DNA of 64,000 nt from Dermacentor variabilis (taxonomy: Eukaryota > Arthropoda > Arachnida > Ixodida > Ixodidae). This document shows positions 12,301-23,299 of the stretch, piece by piece. The translations under genes were made by a program, and so were the position numbers. The stretch spans positions 207,974,352 to 208,038,351 of the forward strand of contig NC_134568.1 of NCBI RefSeq assembly GCF_050947875.1, read 5' to 3'. Position 1 is the stretch's first letter. The number at the start of each line of letters is the position of its first letter. The notes below the pieces were generated by a model. It was not told the origin of the DNA. It was given only the letters and a program-made list of their open reading frames with translations, and searched no databases.

Positions 12301-12420
12301 GTCATTAAGGGTTACGGACTGGATTCCAAGGGAAGGGAAGCGTAGCAGGGGGCGGCAGAAAGTTAGGTGGGCGGATGAGATTAAGAAGTTTGCAGGGACG
12401 ACATGGCCACAATTTGTACA
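9376..12420 (+). pseudogene. 5'-truncated, mutated RTE/BovB-like LINE copy
   Basis: The sequence is a close relative of the intact element at 58951-62087, beginning at about residue 204 of its 992-residue protein (KKQAGDKSVGEYGIG). The end of the endonuclease (CSDHRMVRTRISLDL near 9630-9670), the linker (9922-10170) and the RT (11023-11976, with IDYEKAFDS and FADDIALL) are all recognisable. Frameshifts and stops occur near 9452-9487, 9901, 11974 and 12060-12125. The RT has GVRQDN where the intact copy has GVRQGD. A 738-bp insertion splits it at 10174-10911. At the 3' end it passes directly into a (CCGA)n array, losing its last 17 or so codons and its tail. Confidence 0.92.
10174..10911 (-). 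mobile_element. Probable solo LTR inserted in the LINE copy
   Basis: Comparison with the intact LINE at 58951-62087 shows that 10174-10911 is extra. It is flanked by TTATA (10169-10173 and 10912-10916). On the minus strand it starts (C)TTGTGGGGAT and ends TAATACCCC, weakly inverted ends, and has an AATAAA on the minus strand at about 10376-10371, as expected near the R/U5 border. It is GC-rich, has no recognisable ORF, and no second copy is in the window. Size, 5-bp duplication and ends suggest a solo LTR; a non-autonomous DNA element is the alternative. Confidence 0.5.
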
Positions 12421-12583
12421 CCGACCGACCGACCGACCGACCGACCGACCGACCGACCGACCGACCGACCGACCGACCGACCGACCGACCGACCGACCGA
12501 CCGACCGACCGACCGACCGACCGACCGACCGACCGACCGACCGACCGACCGACCGACCGACCGACCGACCGACCGACCGACCG
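12421..12583. repeat. (CCGA)n tetranucleotide microsatellite, about 40 units
   Basis: An uninterrupted CCGA array of about 163 bp. Long Pro-Thr-Asp-Arg (or Arg-Ser-Val-Gly on the other strand) ORFs here are only this repeat. It starts exactly where the LINE copy should read GTACATGACCGG. Confidence 0.97.
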
Positions 12584-12697
12584 CATGTGTTATGTCTTAT
12601 GCTTTGAACGTGAGGCCGTTCACTGCGGTCTCACGACCGACCGACCGACCGCATGTGTTATGTCTTATGCTTTGAACGTGAGGCCGTTCACCGCGGT
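12583..12697. repeat. 47-bp direct duplication separated by a small CCGA block
   Basis: The 47-bp unit starting GCATGTGTTATG occurs at 12583-12629 and 12651-12697 with one difference (T or C before GCGGT). A short CCGA block (about 12634-12651) precedes the second copy just as the large array precedes the first, so array and unit were duplicated together. Confidence 0.9.
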
Positions 12698-12822
12698 GTT
12701 TTGGTGAACGACTGCGGCCGTATACCAACCCCCATGGTGTGGGCCGGAGGCGTCTACGTAGAATACTCCGTGTTTGTTCCCATAGTGACGTGCCAATGCT
12801 TCTGCCCGCGCGAGGCACCGGC

Positions 12823-13888
12823 CACTATGGTCGTCTCGTGTCATGTTGGCCTCTCGCCCGAAGAGGTACTTTCAGCCGACTGACACGGCACCGAAGGGCT
12901 ACCACCACCACTTCAAGCAAGAAATGTTCTATGCTCACCGCACCAACGACGAAGTCGTATTGCGCAAACGGCTGCTGTACAGTCCCTCGAAAGGATCAAT
13001 ATATTGCTTTGCTTGTACCCTGACGTCGGCAAGAAAGGACCAATTTTCGGAGACAGATGGGTTCAGTTCATGGAATGCATATGCGAAGTTGAAGACACAC
13101 AAGGAACGTGAGTGTCATAGACAATGCGTGCTTGACCAGTGCAAGCGACGTTCTCTTAGAACTTCAGTTATTCGATTCCTTGAAGAGCACTACTCGAAAC
13201 GGGCAACTTACTCGAGAAATGTCCTTCAGCGCGTAGTTGCTGTTGTAATGTTTCTGGCAGAACGGGAGATCTAACGATTCAATCGGGTTGCCCCAAAATG
13301 GCAACTTCCTTGGGTTTCTTAAACTGATCGCGAAGTTTGATCCTTTCCGTACTGCCCATATAAATAACTTTGGGAACGCTGGACGTGGCAAGACATCCTA
13401 CCTCTCCTAAACTATTGTGCAAGATGTTGTAGAAGCTCTTGGAACTGAAGTCCGAAAAAAATCACTTGCGAGATCGCAAGTGCCAAGTACTTCTCTTTCG
13501 GTTGATTCTACACCTGATTCGAATCACAGGGATCAACTTACAGTGGTCATTCGCTACATCGCTAACGATGAACCTGAAGAACATTTTCTCTAATCTTTAC
13601 CCATAACCAGTCCCAAAGGGAAAGGCTCGACTTCTTAAAAAATCTTGGAGTTAATTTGCAAGACTGTCGTGGCCAGTCATACGACAACGCGAGCAATATG
13701 GCTGGCAAATACTCCGGCATGCAGGTTCATTTGAAAAAAAATCAATACGCAAGCAAATTTATCTCTTGCGGTCGGGGCGTTTGCTGTAGATTCTTGTGGG
13801 CAAACCGTTAGGCTTTTCGGGCTTGTACGGCGTATATACGTTTTCTCTGCTGCGTCTACTCATCGCTGGCTCCAGGCTCACTTGAAAT
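12823..13888 (+). pseudogene. Decayed hAT/ZMYM1-type transposase-like gene (TTF zinc finger, DUF4371)
   Basis: The first open part (to 13274) has the order of the ZMYM1-like/hAT family: a YSPSKGSIYCFAC block (the TTF-type zinc finger entry), GFSSWNAYAKLKTHKERECH, then LQRVVAVVMFLAER. After a frame break the conserved NGNFLGFLKLIAKFDPF, GRGKTSYLS, SVDSTPD and QLTVVIRYIA blocks follow up to about 13570. Asn/Met in the region of SNMAGKYSGMQ is seen near 13690-13725. Stops and shifts occur near 13274, 13411, 13592 and later, and there is no C-terminal dimerisation domain. It is a dead transposase or processed relative. The start lies near 12820 or further upstream and cannot be fixed. Confidence 0.75.
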
Positions 13889-14000
13889 AAAACACGACAG
13901 CGGTAATCCCAAAGCACCCTGCATTCCTTTGTTGGTGCGTCTGCGTGTATGTAGAGTGGTAGTCAACGCGCGCAGCATCAACTGAAGTGGTGGGCCGACC

Positions 14001-14150
14001 ATACCGGCTTTCTGTGCAGCCTACGGTTGCACGAACACCAGCGGCCGCGACGATGTTGTCTTCCATTACTTCCCAAGATCGGAGCAACGAAAACAAAGAC
14101 GGCACGAGTGCGGACTGACTGATGATAACTGGTGTTGGAAGGCCTTATGA
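14001..14150 (+). pseudogene. THAP-domain N-terminal fragment with lost start codon
   Basis: Translation from 14001 gives (I)[20 protein letters not shown] and then [16 protein letters not shown] before a stop at 14148-14150. The C-x4-C pair, the Phe-His and the [15 protein letters not shown] block match the start of THAP DNA-binding domains, found in P-element-type transposases and host regulators. The codon at the expected Met position is ATA. The second half of the domain (the later Cys/His pair) was not found. A relic of a P-type transposon or of a host THAP gene; I cannot tell which. Confidence 0.5.
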
Positions 14151-16249
14151 ATACACGAACTCGCCCAAACCTGGATTTTGATTTACTGCGAGCTCCTTCG
14201 TGTTAGCACGCTGAACGGAAGGTGCATGTTTATCTCCCGCCCTTGACGCAGGTTTCGTCGCAAAGCGCCGCGAATTTTCTATTTGCACGTGTGTTGTAAA
14301 ACAGCCTGCATGCAGCTACCATAACGCAGTGCAAATGTAGAGTTTGCATGTGCTGGAAAGCTGGCGCACGCCAGGACGCTACGCTCCCCCCTTCTCTCGC
14401 GCACAGCGAGAAACCGACCGTCTCACGTAGCCGACGAAATTCGCCGCCTTTACGACTTCGGTTACGAGTAGTGTGCGGATGGCGCACAGATGAAGGTCAC
14501 TACACGTACTGCATGAACCGGGAAGCTTTTCACGCGTTTATACCGTCTTTGTAGATTGCGGACAGCTTTGGACAGCGCACAAATGCCGACGATCGCATCC
14601 CCGCTTACGTTCCACGAGGAGGCATGCAGGAACACAACCCTACAGTTGTTTGACCGGAAACGAGCTCACTAGATCGGCGAAAGATCGGCGAGATCACTAG
14701 ATCGCTTTGCAAAAAACATACTCACCAAAGAGCATTTCTAACACGAGGAGATCCCAAGACTTCGCTTTCGTTCGCGTCGAAAGCACTGCTCGCACCAGCA
14801 TCGTTTGCTTCTTCGAGAGGCCGGCTCTTCGCAATCGGCTTGTACATGTAGGGACTAACGCCGAACTCCTCAGAAAAACGCAGTCTCTCTAAATTTTCCA
14901 TTACCGTCTCAGAAAAACAGCACCAAACTACCTGGCACCGCGCTTCATGTGTAGCGGCAGCGGTCGGTTCGGACGAACACTAGTCTTGACGCCACGAGGC
15001 GCCCGACCAATCACAGGCGGAAACGAGACGCGCGAGCTGGGCGTGTCCGCTGCTGCACTTTTCGTCGAAATAAAATATACTTGCGCTTTCTTTCGCTCAA
15101 TTTCGATACGATATTCGAATTCGGAGGGTTGAAAAGCATTATGTACAGATGTTCACTCATTTTTTCTGGAAAACCTTTCAGCTTCCCGAAGATTCAGCTT
15201 CCCTTTCAGCTTCCTTTCAGCCCGAAGACGGAAGAATTAACTTGCGTTTATTTTGCATGATTTAAGCCAAGAGAAAAAAAAATGAAGAAAAACACTAATT
15301 GTTCTCGAGGGAGCTAGGGCAGCAGAACGAGCGCTGCTCTCGAAAAATCTCGGAATCCCATCTCGCACATTGACACTACTGGTTTTAATCACTTTTTGTA
15401 CGCCAGAGGAAAAAGGGGTTTGTCTGCTTTGAGTCCTCCCGCACCTCGTCCAATCCCACGCACGTGACGTCAGCCCTGCTGTCACAGTGAGAACCAGTTT
15501 TCCTGGTGACTGGTGACTGGAAACCAGTTTTCGGACGATGACTTTCATGAATGGTGTTCATGAACTCACTGAGAACGACAGCGGAGCGGGATCAACGTTC
15601 GGGCCACTCGTCAAGCGGCACGCACGCTTATAGGGGGACGCGAATCTGATAAACCACACGCCAACATTTTTCGTGCGCACGTGCACAGGTCGCTTGAAGC
15701 TCAATGGGGCCCAGCGCGACGTCGTTGAGTCTACAATCCCCATTGTCTCGCACGTAAGCTTTGGAATGTGGGTGTGGCGACGGATGATTCCTTGCATGAA
15801 GAAGTGGCAGCAGACTCTTGGCTGACCGTATCTAACTCTGCGTCAATTTTTATTTTCTTGTGAAAAAATTAGGCAACTGCATGCCTTTGTTTAGGCTAGA
15901 TATACCTAAGCAAACGTCAATTCTTCGAAGAAACCATAGTTGCCATTTCATAAGCAAAAGTTGTCGTGTGTCATAAATGATACACCACGCAGTTACGGGT
16001 ACATTTTGTAACCATACAGAAATAGAATTTGAATTGAAAGAAAACCCGCAGAAAATATCTCAGCCATTGAAAACACTTGTATACCTGCTCGAAAACATGG
16101 AGCGCATTTCTCGCAGTTACATCTAGTACAATTAATGGCGTAATGCTTGGTTGGCTAATTAGTAGCCACAATCTCAAGCGAGGTACCTTTAGAGCGCTTC
16201 CTTTTATATGGATTTTCGTTTTGCATGGACGACGAAGTGTGTCTAGTTG
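14151..16249. other. No gene recognised; a few short repeats
   Basis: Short direct repeats are visible: AGATCGGCGA-type units at about 14671-14705, CAGCTTCC units at about 15179-15222, and AAACCAGTTTTC twice at about 15492-15535. ORFs up to about 100 codons are not recognisable. Confidence 0.4.
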
Positions 16250-16323
16250 ACCGATGCTTTCCAATCTGCAGATTTTTGGTTCTTTCGGCGTTTAGCTGTG
16301 GGACATCGGTGCCCCGCCGGTAG

Positions 16324-17361
16324 TGATGGAAGTGGACACTGCCCGACCTGCTCAAGACTTGGCTTCGCGTTCCGCGATGCCATCGCGGAAGCGTGAACTG
16401 GGCGGTACCGCCAGTGACAGCGCGGAACTCTACTCGGCCAGCGGAGAGTACTCCGAAGACGGCTTGGAATCCGTGCGAAGCCGCAAGGCGAAGCGGACGA
16501 GCCTCGGGCCACCTTTGCCTTCAAGTACGTCTGCTGTGCAGAACACGCGCTGTCCCCGCGCCCCTGCCGTATCTCTTCATGCAGGTGGTCCCCTCGGGCA
16601 ATCTGCGGCATTTGAGTAGGCAAGCTGTCTCCACCTTGAGAGATTTGTGCCGAAATAAATAACCGAGATAGAAATTAACAATCGCAAGAAATCAACATTT
16701 TCGCCGTAGATGTCGTGCATTCAACCGCTTTTGACATCTTGAGTACAGTAACTGATTTGAACGGCATCAGAGTACGCTCCCACGTTCCAGTCGACAAGGG
16801 TGCAGCAACAGGCGTCATCTGCGACGTAGACGTTGCAATACCGAATGAAACCTTGCCTATATATCCTAGTCAAGACAGCCACTCCTAACGCTACCATCAT
16901 GAAGGTTTCTTGGCATGGTTATTCACGGTGTGGGAAGATATAGTCCTTAAGGGCGACACCATACCATCTAATGTCAAGGTGGGCCATTTTTCACTACCCT
17001 GTAAGACCGTTCATTCCGAAACCCCTGCAGTGCCTCAAGTGCCTTCGGTTGTGTCACGTCAAAGGTGTTTGTAACACCGCGGCAGTATGTGCACGCTGCG
17101 CTAAGCCGCACACCACGGAATACTCTCAGCAACCGCATTTAAGTGCAGAAACCGCAAAGGATCGCATGAAGCCACATCGAGAAATTGCCGCCGAATGAAG
17201 GAGTGGTATACACTTCAGATGGTAAGGGAAGGCTCTCCGCACTGGAAAAGCCGCCGATTCTGTGAAAAAAAACGACGCTCCCGCCGCCAGATCCCCCCTC
17301 CCCGCTCCTCCCCCCCGCGCACGCCCGCCCGCCCGCCCGCCCGCACGCCCGCCCGCCCGCC

Positions 17362-17393
<32 letters not shown>

Positions 17394-17434
17394 GCGCCAA
17401 CCTAGTCCAGCGGCGTCATGACCTCGCATTCTGA
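16324..17434 (+). pseudogene. LINE ORF1 (gag-like nucleic-acid chaperone), broken
   Basis: It starts with MEVDTARPAQDLASRS at 16326 and runs open to a stop at about 16617. After a disrupted middle, the zinc-knuckle region appears at 17035-17165: LKCLRLCHVKGVC, then CARCAKPHTTEYS, which are CCHC boxes with some ligand positions changed. The Arg/Lys-rich end is stretched by a (CCCG)/(CACG) microsatellite and stops at about 17434. LINE ORF1 proteins bind element RNA; this one cannot be made as a full protein. Confidence 0.75.
17318..17393. repeat. (CCCG)n and (CACG)n microsatellite inside LINE ORF1
   Basis: GCCC units change to GCAC units across the tract. It expands the Arg/Pro-rich tail of ORF1 in one frame and produces Ala-Arg or Gly-Arg artefact ORFs in others. 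Confidence 0.9.
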
Positions 17435-17789
17435 AACAGCAGTCCTTGAACGAGACCAGACGTAACGTTATCAATGACAAAGAAGCCCAGATAATTGCTT
17501 ATGACGTTGCCTGGCCTGCACTGCCAAAGTCACGCCCACCTGCTGAGCTTGAGCAGTGTACATCGCCTTCATCGACATCTTGCTATCGAAAAGTTGACTG
17601 AACAGGATGTGCAGGTGGTTATCTTTCTGAAGCCGCTAATGGCTGCGATTCGGACTCTTTAGGAAAATACTAAAACTTCGACTACTCGATGCGCATTAGA
17701 AGTGCTGGATGCTGTAGTTCCTGTGCTTGAAAGCTGCATTAGAAACATGGCTCGGCCACTTCTACAGATGCGACCCTTTCAAGAAAAAG

Positions 17790-20700
17790 TCTAGAATGCC
17801 TCAATTCTTCAGTGGAATGCGAGAGGCCTAAAATACCGTATTTCCGATTTTCGTTTATTTGTATATGTAAATCGGTTCCCGGTGCTGGTCATCTGTGAAC
17901 TAAACATGTCAAATATCCTTGGATTATCAGGATACGGAGCTTTTGTTCCCGCTACGTGTTACAAAGGTAGCACGGTCCTCGTTTATGTTCCCAAGGAGCT
18001 CACATACGTGGCCCAGGCCGTGCCTCCCCTTGACAACCAGTATGTGTGCCTTAACATATAAAGAAAGGCTCTCCTTCACACTCGTCGCAAGCTAAATTTC
18101 CCCTTCAAGTCGTTTATAATCCAAAAGGCTTGAAAATGTTTTGACGATGGTCTCTATCCTTGGAAAATGACAGGCGATTTTAACGCTCATCACCCACTTT
18201 GGGGAAGTGCAAGAACCAATTTAAAAGGCATGACTCTTGTATCTTTTGCCTCGGACCATGACCTCTGCCTCTTGAACGTCGGCAGCCCGTCATTTTTGAG
18301 AGGGTCGTCTTACAGCAGCTGCCTAGATTTGACTTTGGTGTCACGATGCCTTACTTCGAGCGTCTACTGGTTTACTGACTTGGAAACCCGTGGAAATGAC
18401 CATATTCCTACTTACGTTGCCATCACAGGTCTAAGCAGTACATCCTTCCCTATGGTCTTTCGAACAATTGATTGTTCCACGTTTCAAGCCTCTCTCAACG
18501 CCGAATGCAAGGGCGCTCTTGCACGTAGCATAGAGCTTATGATTGCGAACGCGATGTATGCCGCAACGCGCTTTTTCTCCTGCTCACCTACTCGCACGGA
18601 CTTTGACATTGAATTAGAAAGGCTTCGTGTAGTACGTCGGTGCGCCGAGAAACGATATAGACGCACAAAGTCGATTTTAGACCTTATGGAGGCCAGGCGC
18701 ATGCAGAATACGTTGTCGCATGGATAAATTAGACAACGAATTATGGAAATCATTCTGTAACTCCTTGGACCCCGCAGAGCACTCTCTCGCGTATGGCGAA
18801 CTCTCCAGAGCCTTCGCAACGCCACTCCAGAGCCTCAGCAACGCCACCTCTTTAAGGCGCTGGCTGTCCACCAAGGCTGTCGAGAAGTGGATGTTGGAGA
18901 AGACTTTTTTGAGGCAATTTCAGGTGACAAGGTGCTACTAAAGGATCTGGAATTTTGCGAAGTTCTCTTCATGCAAGATTCGGCAATGGACGAACCTTTC
19001 TCCATGGAAGAACTGGAGGCAGCTCTAGCCATGTGCAGGTGTTCCTCTTCGCCCGGACCCGACAATATAACCTACACTGCTCTACGCCACCTTGACCATG
19101 AAGCACGCGAGATCCTGCTGCGTCATCTCAATGTTCATGGAGTGACGGTGTTGTTCCCTCTGAATGGGAGCGTAGCCGTCTTGTCCCAATCCTAAAGCAA
19201 GGAAAGTCTTTCCTGAATTAACATCACATCGGCCTAATACTCTCGCCAGCTGTGTTGGCAAGTTGATGGAAAGGATGATCCTCACGCGAGTACTTTCTTG
19301 AACATTAGAATGTTTATTCAGGCGCGATGGTAGGCTTTCGACGCGGTCGTTCGTCGGTCGACTACGTCATTGATCTCGTGTCTTCGATGCAACAACAGAA
19401 ATCATCCAAACGCCTCTTCGTAGCACTATTTTTAGACGTGAGGAGCGCTTATGATAATGTTTCTCATGAAGCCAGCCTTGACGCCTTCGTGGCTGCTGAA
19501 ACCGGAGGCCACACTTTTCGTTAAATTCGGAGCTACCTGACCTGAAGGAGATTCTGTGTATTCACCGAGGATGATCGAACAAGCGACCACTACATCAGCC
19601 AGTGCTCAGTCAGCCAGTTGAACAAAGTTGGGCTCACTAAGATTTGTCCTCCGGGTGCTTGACAGCACCGGAGTGCTGTAACGCAAGAAATCCATGAAGA
19701 GCGCCTTGTACAGATGGAGCATAGAATGCACCAATGGTCCCCATGCTTTTCGAGCAATTGCTTTGAAAACATGACTGATTGAGAGGAGTCTGTTCCTTAG
19801 GTAGGATACATGTGGGTTCCAGGAATATCTAAAAATTGATGTGTTCTCTTCTATAAGACAGGCTGGCGATTGATAGACACCGGGTATCCAGTTACCGATT
19901 TTCGCGTGAAGGCGACTAATGCTCACATTGCTGTTGAGAGGCAAGGCCCTTGTCTCTGAAGATAAGCAGATGTCAGCGTTGCAGTCTTTTGTCTGGAAGT
20001 CTGTCAACTTACGCAGCTGACTTTTGCATCTGGACTTCAAGAGTAACTCGCCTGCAGGTTCGCGCAAGATTACAAAAGGCTGCAACGCTGACGTCTGCTT
20101 ATTTTCAGAGACAAGGGCCCGGCCTCTCAACAGCAATATGCGCAGTAGTCGCCTTCATGCGAAAGTCAGTGACTGGATACCCGGTGTCTATTAATGGCCA
20201 GCCTATCTTGCAGAAGAGAACGCATGGATTTTTAGATATCATTGTCGACCGCGACCTCTCCCGGAGCCCACATGTATCCTACCTAAGGAAGAGACTCCTC
20301 TCAATCAGTCACCTTTTCAAAGCAATTGCTCGAAAAGCATGGGGACCGTCGGTGTGTTCTGCGCTTCAACTGTACAAGGCGCTCTTCATGCGTTTCTTGC
20401 GTTACGGCACTCCGGTACTGTCAAGCACCCGGAGGACAAATCTCAGATGGCTTGAAAGCATGCAAGCTCAAGCGCTTAAAACATGTCTCGGTCTACCGCG
20501 ATTTGCTTCTACAGCCGCAACAATTGCCATAACCAGGTAGCATCCCATCAGTACGTATGTCGCCACAGACACTTTTAGAAATCATCTTCGACACTTTTCC
20601 CGACTCCAGTCTCAACGCCTTGCTTGCCTCTCGGAAAGTAGATCAGAGGAAATTTTTTCGGGTAGTGTAGCTTCCTACCAATCCTCTCTGCCATCCGACT

Positions 20701-21701
20701 TCACGCCTGCAGCAAGATCACCTTGTCCTTTGTGGTGTCTCCGGAAGCCACAAGTGCGGCTTTCCATTCCAGGAGTTGGAAAGAAGTCCGAGTTGCCAAC
20801 TTGTGCCCCGAATCAAGCCGCTCTAAATCTACTGTGTGATTCATACTCCTATCGAGTTCACATTTATACAGATGGCTCTTCGACTCTAACCAGCTCTACT
20901 ACGTCAATCTGCAAGTTCACGATCAGCCACGTCACAACATCTACAGGTTCCGAACTTGCCGCCCGTCGTGGCTCAGTGCTTTATGTGCAGCAACGTACGG
21001 TCACCGAATCACTGGGCTATATTATGTGACTCAAAGGCAGCCCTGCAATCCCCCTTATCAGCTCTACGCCGCAACCCACATGAACAATTGGTAGCAGAGG
21101 TACGATTACGCCACCATCAAGCGGTGGACAGAGGCCGCGACTTGTATTCCACTAGCTACCTAGGCATTGAAACATTACTGGCAATGAAAGTGCCGACAAA
21201 CTTCCCGTGAGGGGAATGGGGAATGGGAAAGCATCTCGATACCCGCGTCGAGAACGGATGCAGCGCGGCACCTCAGCGGTCATGCCAATATTATTACTCT
21301 CAGACTATGGAATACACCGGAGTTCATCAACTGACGCGTATATGCCATGGACTCACATATGAGATTACAACTTTTAACCGGTTTTAACAGACGGTAAGAA
21401 ACGTTAGTGTGCCGCCTGCGAATAGGAACGTCTTTCTCAAGCGCCTACGCATTCATAATTGGAATGGCTGACAGTGCCAATTACAGCGTGTGGTGTCGAA
21501 GAAACGACCAAACATCTGTGTGACTGCCCCACATACGAAGCTACAGAGAGGAGTGCCCGTCGGACAGCTTTGGGGCACTTAGAGGACAGGCCTTTCACAG
21601 AGCAGATCTTGAGCCCGTGGCCTCGTGCGTCTGCTATGTGCAAGGCCACAAAGGCGCTGCTGCATTTCATGAAATGCAGGAGCCTGTCTAACCGCCTCTG
21701 A
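17790..21701 (+). pseudogene. LINE ORF2 (endonuclease, RT, RNase H), broken
   Basis: The endonuclease begins LQWNARGLKYRISDF near 17807, with CELNMSNILGLSGYG and later TGDFNAHHPLWGS at 18170 and RGNDHIPTYV near 18392. RT parts: SSSPGPDNITYTALRHL near 19050, a palm-like stretch ALFLDVRSAYDNVSHEA at 19420-19470, and YAADFCIW at 20010-20033, the usual YADD with its first catalytic Asp replaced by Ala. RNase H begins VHIYTDGSS near 20860, and the C-terminal CGVEETTKHLCDCPTYEA is at 21490-21545 with a stop near 21700. Many stops and shifts. The RT also contains an inverted duplication (19612-20450). Confidence 0.85.
19612..20450. repeat. Inverted duplication inside the LINE RT (arms about 370 bp)
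   Basis: The minus strand of about 19640-19995 encodes PHVSYLRNRLLSISHVFKAI and ARKAWGP, while the plus strand of about 20085-20445 encodes PHVSYLRKRLLSISHLFKAI and ARKAWGP. The two arms face each other around a spacer at about 20000-20085 that holds YAADFCIW. At the left junction, near 19612-19640, the minus strand reads VSPTLFN, which looks like the RT block normally just before the catalytic motif, so that piece is inverted too. The forward copy of that block is missing. Confidence 0.75.
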
Positions 21702-22271
21702 CTGACTCAGCGATGAACGCTTGTGTGTGTAACAGTGCAAAGTGTGAACTTCTCTCTTCCTTCTCCTCTTTCAATATCCTTCCCCCCTTCTCCAGTGCAG
21801 GGTAGTCTACCCGGCTCAGCCTGGTTTACCTCCCTGCCTTTTCGTTATGACCTCTCTCTCTCTTGCGCTTTGCGTACAGACTTTAGCAGCTTGACGCAAG
21901 CCAGAAGAGTGTCTTCTTATCCTTCCTCCACTAGTTTTCCTTTCTTCTTATTTTGCTGCTGCTGTTTTAGTTAGCTTGAGAGCAACACGATACCACTGCG
22001 CAACCGGTCCGTCACGTGGCTTTTTTTCATATTTCACGGGCTTTCTTTGCAACCCGGAAAAAAGGACTACGTGAGACGTATCGCACAGGAAAACTCGATC
22101 GTTGATTTCTGAAGGTGCTCTACAAATCTACGTATCATACTTGGGGTCCTCACTTAATAATTGAAAAGTTGGGTAGTTAAACTTAATTAGTAAGTTACGG
22201 GGAAAACAAAAAGTTGCTTGAGTTACTATGGACCAGTGCGAATAGTATGCGTTCAATTCGCTTTCGACGCG

Positions 22272-22272
<1 letters not shown>

Positions 22273-22343
<71 letters not shown>
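22273..22343. repeat. (TA)n microsatellite
   Basis: About 35 uninterrupted TA units. ORFs of repeated Tyr-Ile across it are artefacts. Confidence 0.97.
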
Positions 22344-22348
<5 letters not shown>

Positions 22349-23299
22349 TGTTATACATATGTATTTGCTTGTTTTCAGTTGAGGAAACGAGTATCTACTC
22401 TTCTCCACAAAACAACCCATAACTGCGTCGTGTATTCTGAGGCAGCAAATAATGCTTGCCTCAGAAAAATCTGAATGTCTTCTCGTTCAAAATATTACAG
22501 AAGTGCATTTGAATTGGGCAGAAAATTGTAAAAAGATGCAGCAAACAAACACTTGTATTTTATCCAGCTGACTTAAAGTGTCGAAAGCGTCAAAATAATC
22601 AGTTGTAAAGTTCCTGCGTGTTGTGTGACGAGCTGCTGCGCAGCCATTATTTAAAAGAGATACTTTCAGACAGACGGTCACCATGTATTTCACTGCTATA
22701 GACATGATACAGATTCGGGGTAAATATGTAAGATTTTCTTTCTTTTTAATTCTGTTAAGTTTGAAGGAGTTCTATATGTGTATAATATATGCAGCACCAT
22801 GCGGTAAGGGGCCAATGAACAGTGGACTATGAAACAGACTTGTCGCTCGATGCTTTTATTGTTCAGTGACATATTTATGTTAGCATTCATTTTATTAATT
22901 TTCTAATCGGGGAAGCATAATGACTAGGTATGTCCTCGACTTCCTCTCAAAATCACCGATGGAACAAATATCACCACCAACAAGCAGTTGGATCAGCGAA
23001 GATGTCTCCGCTAAGGCGCACGTTTCTCTTTTGTTGCCATGCTTGAACCAAGCGAAAATTTTGCCGTTGGTTCGTGCCTTCTTGCCCCTTCCTTTCGTTC
23101 AGTTCACGCTTTCTTCACCTGTTTGTATTCGTCGTCCCCTTGTGTTCAGTCTCGCGCTGAGTTTTTTTAAACAGTGAGGCGCTTCATGGATAGGTCACCC
23201 TCCGAGCCCCTATCAAAATATGTAGAGAAATTTGCGTCATCGCAGCATAGCTCTGCCAGGCGTTCACTCTGATTCTGAAATAAAATTGTCCGGCAATGT
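22344..23299. other. No gene recognised
   Basis: AT-rich with short unrecognised ORFs. Confidence 0.4.

Larger units (their letters stand above)
16250..21985 (+). mobile_element. Near full-length but dead I-type LINE with RNase H
   Basis: The order is complete: a gag-like ORF1 with zinc knuckles, apurinic-type endonuclease, reverse transcriptase, RNase H, a C-terminal Cys motif and a pyrimidine-rich 3' UTR (about 21705-21985). Both ends are approximate. A clean tail and target-site duplication were not resolved. Stops and frameshifts throughout make it inactive. Confidence 0.85.

Noticed and set aside
12421..12583. CRISPR-like array
   Set aside because: Simple tetranucleotide repeat without spacers, in animal DNA.
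12125..12707. Several ORFs of Pro-Thr-Asp-Arg repeats and Arg-Ser-Val-Gly repeats
   Set aside because: Pure translation of the (CCGA)n microsatellite, open in several frames on both strands.
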